A stretch of 7,818 nucleotides of DNA, from assembly GCA_902476665.1 (NCBI GenBank), contig CABSEO010000083.1:1-7818 (forward strand). The letters are read 5' to 3'. The stretch comes from an uncultured Emergencia sp. (GTDB lineage: Bacteria > Bacillota > Clostridia > Peptostreptococcales > Anaerovoracaceae). Below are positions 6,563 through 7,818 of this stretch, piece by piece. Positions within the stretch are counted from its first letter, which is position 1, and each line of letters starts with the position of its first letter. Under the pieces are notes generated by a model. It made no database searches. It saw only the letters and a list, made by a program, of their open reading frames with translations, and was not told the origin of the DNA. A program made the position numbers and the translations under genes.

Positions 6563-6569
6563 CCTCCTT
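6563..6569 (-). promoter_or_regulatory. Ribosome binding site that decides between two adjacent ATG codons
   Basis: Read leftward, AAGGAGG is followed by AGA and then ATGATG. The spacing is three bases to the first ATG and six to the second, so the second (6556-6554) is the likelier start. The difference is one residue. Confidence 0.7.
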
Positions 6570-6595
6570 CAAAGGTATAATCTAAGAATTTAAAA

Positions 6596-6611
6596 AGCAA
6601 TATTCATGCCA
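6596..6611 (-). promoter_or_regulatory. Predicted sigma-54 promoter of the guanidino-enzyme gene
   Basis: Read leftward, TGGCATG (6611-6605), AATA, TTGCT (6600-6596) match every position of the sigma-54 consensus TGGCAYR-N4-TTGCW, including the strict GG-N10-GC spacing. The predicted start is near 6585, about 29 bases before the start codon and just ahead of the ribosome binding site. It lies in the 58-base gap behind the permease gene, so the enzyme can be expressed separately from it. Confidence 0.85.
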
Positions 6612-6614
6612 GTT

Positions 6615-7322
6615 TTATACCAGCAGACTTATTCCTGATATCAGAAGTAGTACATAAGACAGCTTCAGAAAAGTTTTCTGGGTCAGTTTTTCTGCAAGAT
6701 GATTGCCGATAAAAACTCCTATGATCAGAGCAGGCACACTGCAAAGGGTGGCTGATAGAGTGAATTCGGTCATAAGACCTGCTGCAGTCTGTTTAACAAT
6801 TAAATAAATATCCAGAACTACCCAGAGCATGGAAACTGTTGTTCGAAAATTATCTTTTTCCGGGATTTTCTTTACTGCATACATAATCAGTAAAGGTCCG
6901 CCTGATACAAACATTCCATGAATAATACCGGCTAAAAGTAAGATAAAATTCAGCACCGGTTCAGGCAGATTCCATTCTTTTTTTTCAAGAATACCCATTA
7001 CCGCAATCACAATTACAAAGACAGAAAAAATCTGCAGCAGAACTTCTGTCTGCAGGTAAAGATAAATGTATTCACCGATAAATACGCCGACAAACATAAT
7101 GATTAGAATTTTGAAAAACTCTTTCCACACGATATGACGATAGCCTTTCAATGCGACAAGGAGACCGGCCAGAAGCGCAAGTATGGTCAGCGACGGCTTG
7201 GCAACATCAATACCATATAGTAAGATTACAAACGGCATAGCTAACACTGTTCCGGCAAATCCGGTGATTCCCTGGATCATATTGGCAAAAAAAACGATCA
7301 GAAAAAATAAGCTCAGTTTCAT
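6615..7322 (-). CDS. TauE/SafE-family membrane permease
   Basis: This 235-aa, almost wholly hydrophobic protein has about seven or eight predicted membrane segments. The two internal-repeat signatures of the TauE/SafE (DUF81) family are visible: GITGFAGT (18-25) in the first half and GIIHGMFVSGGPLLIMY (132-148) in the second. Family members export sulfite, sulfoacetate or other organic anions, but most have no known substrate, and nothing here points to sulfur metabolism. ATG 7322 lies six bases from AAGGAG (7329-7334). It is the first of two leftward genes, followed 58 bases later by the guanidino enzyme, and has its own sigma-54 promoter. A transport role tied to the guanidino compound or its product is inference. 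Somewhat short for the family (usually near 250 aa) but intact. Confidence 0.88.
   Translation of the reverse strand: MKLSLFFLIVFFANMIQGITGFAGTVLAMPFVILLYGIDVAKPSLTILALLAGLLVALKGYRHIVWKEFFKILIIMFVGVFIGEYIYLYLQTEVLLQIFSVFVIVIAVMGILEKKEWNLPEPVLNFILLLAGIIHGMFVSGGPLLIMYAVKKIPEKDNFRTTVSMLWVVLDIYLIVKQTAAGLMTEFTLSATLCSVPALIIGVFIGNHLAEKLTQKTFLKLSYVLLLISGISLLV
6666..6694. promoter_or_regulatory. Candidate enhancer site for a sigma-54 activator, inside the permease gene
   Basis: CAGAAAA (6666-6672) and TTTTCTG (6674-6680) form a perfect 15-bp dyad centred 88 bases upstream of the predicted start of the guanidino-enzyme transcript. A related sequence, CAGTTTTTCTG, follows at 6684-6694. Enhancer-binding proteins commonly bind tandem dyads 80-150 bases upstream. 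The site lies in coding sequence, so chance remains possible. Confidence 0.35.
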
Positions 7323-7336
7323 CGTGATCTCCTTAT

Positions 7337-7345
7337 GAAAGTTTC
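7337..7345. promoter_or_regulatory. Candidate enhancer half of the same type near the divergent promoters
   Basis: GAAAGTTTC (7337-7345), followed by TG, is a 9-bp dyad resembling the core of the dyad at 6666-6680 (GAAA and TTTC followed by TG). It is centred 86 bases upstream of the predicted antiporter start and 8 bases into the permease transcript. Short, so weak on its own; the matching distance is the reason to list it. Confidence 0.25.
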
Positions 7346-7357
7346 TGCCATACTCTT

Positions 7358-7374
7358 ATGCAATTTGCGTGCCG
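7358..7374 (-). promoter_or_regulatory. Predicted sigma-54 promoter of the TauE/SafE permease gene
   Basis: Read leftward, CGGCACG (7374-7368), CAAA, TTGCAT (7363-7358) match the consensus at all positions but the first (C for T) and keep GG-N10-GC. The predicted start is near 7348, about 26 bases before the ATG at 7322, with the ribosome binding site between. No convincing sigma-A promoter is visible for this gene. Confidence 0.8.
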
Positions 7375-7400
7375 ATTTATCGCGGAACTTGAAAAAATAT

Positions 7401-7416
7401 TGGCATGCTTGTTGCA
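7401..7416 (+). promoter_or_regulatory. Predicted sigma-54 promoter of the NhaC-family antiporter gene
   Basis: TGGCATG (7401-7407), CTTG, TTGCA (7412-7416) match all consensus positions with GG-N10-GC. The predicted start is near 7427, giving a 50-base leader before ATG 7477. It is divergent from the permease promoter; their -24 elements are only 26 bases apart. A sigma-A reading with TTGAAA (7389-7394) has no acceptable -10 box at the right distance. Confidence 0.85.
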
Positions 7417-7476
7417 TAAGTAAAGGGCAAGCGGTTAACGTACCAGTTTTTACAAAGCAAAGAAAGGAGAATTTTT

Positions 7477-7818
7477 ATGGAATCATTAGGGTTGATCTCA
7501 TTGATCCCGCCGCTACTTGCCATCGGGCTTGCTATTTATACCAAAGATGTAATTATTTCTCTGGTTATTTCTGTTCTTCTGGCAGCAGCTATGGTCTGCG
7601 GCGGCAATATCTATGAAGGCGGTATTGTGATATTAAGGGACTGGGTTTTTCCGAGCGTTTCTGATTCTACAAATGCGCAGTCAATCATCATGCTGATTGT
7701 AGTAGGCGGCTTTACTGAGCTAATTACTCGATCTGGAGGTGGAATGGCTTTTACAAATGTAGTAACAAAGGGATTGAACAGCAGGGCGAAATGTGAAACT
7801 GCCATGTGGCTCAGCGGG
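7477..7818 (+). CDS. nhaC: NhaC-family Na+/H+ antiporter-like transporter, N-terminal part
   Basis: The gene is open to the window end: 114 codons are seen of a family usually 430-500 aa long. The start is ATG 7477, seven bases after AAAGGAG (7463-7469). The N-terminus (LISLIPPLLAIGLAIYTKDV, residues 7-26) and the stretch MLIVVGGFTELITRSGGGMA (71-90) are typical of NhaC-type antiporters; three membrane segments fall at about 4-21, 26-44 and 66-86. Family members exchange Na+ for H+, and some exchange organic acids (such as the malate/lactate antiporter MleN), so this protein could carry a substrate or product of the neighbouring guanidino enzyme. That link rests on shared sigma-54 promoters and divergence from the permease gene, and is inference. 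Confidence 0.85.
   Translation, partial: MESLGLISLIPPLLAIGLAIYTKDVIISLVISVLLAAAMVCGGNIYEGGIVILRDWVFPSVSDSTNAQSIIMLIVVGGFTELITRSGGGMAFTNVVTKGLNSRAKCETAMWLSG

Noticed and set aside
7389..7417. Sigma-A promoter with TTGAAA for the antiporter
   Set aside because: At 17 bp the -10 would be TTGCAT, only three of six matches, while a full sigma-54 consensus lies on the same bases.
7335..7616. 93-codon rightward frame between the divergent genes
   Set aside because: It overlaps both sigma-54 promoters and the antiporter start in another frame and has no family resemblance.

Overview
The window looks like part of the chromosome of a strictly anaerobic Firmicute, most likely a Clostridia-class amino-acid or peptide fermenter. 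The signs are strong AGGAGG-type ribosome binding sites on nearly every gene, moderate base composition, an oxygen-sensitive ferredoxin-linked 2-oxoacid oxidoreductase, a leader resembling a T-box, a BmrR-like MerR regulator and three sigma-54 promoters. I cannot name a species.

Left third (1-3173): a tightly packed four-gene operon in the order gamma, delta, alpha, beta encodes a multisubunit 2-oxoacid:ferredoxin oxidoreductase (pyruvate/ketoisovalerate type). It starts right behind an intrinsic terminator, leaving no room for a promoter, so transcription has to read through that terminator. The first 85 bases fold like the 3' half of a T-box riboswitch: a stem III-like hairpin, an antiterminator with a seven-base bulge starting UGGU, and an overlapping terminator. 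This would couple the operon to charging of a tRNA and suggests a role in amino-acid-derived 2-oxoacid metabolism. The operon ends at a strong hairpin shared with the convergent next gene.

Middle (3174-5457): a MerR-family regulator with a BmrR/GyrI-like effector domain is transcribed leftward, divergently from a MATE-family efflux pump. The 71-base gap between them holds a near-perfect 21-bp operator inside the 19-bp spacer of the pump promoter, the classical arrangement for MerR activation, and a merR promoter whose -10 box lies inside that operator. The pump ends at an intrinsic terminator.

Right third (5458-7818): about 200 bases with two strong inverted repeats, then two leftward genes: a guanidino-group-modifying enzyme (amidinotransferase/arginine deiminase/dimethylargininase superfamily) and, upstream of it, a TauE/SafE-type permease. 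Diverging rightward is an NhaC-family antiporter cut by the window end. Each of the three genes has its own sigma-54 (-24/-12) promoter with the exact GG-N10-GC spacing. Similar GAAA/TTTC dyads lie 86-88 bases upstream of two of the predicted start sites and may bind the enhancer-binding activator. I read this as a sigma-54 regulon for uptake, breakdown and ion-coupled exchange of a guanidino compound (arginine-like); the substrate is unknown. This cluster and the T-box-like control of the oxidoreductase are the two most interesting parts of the window.
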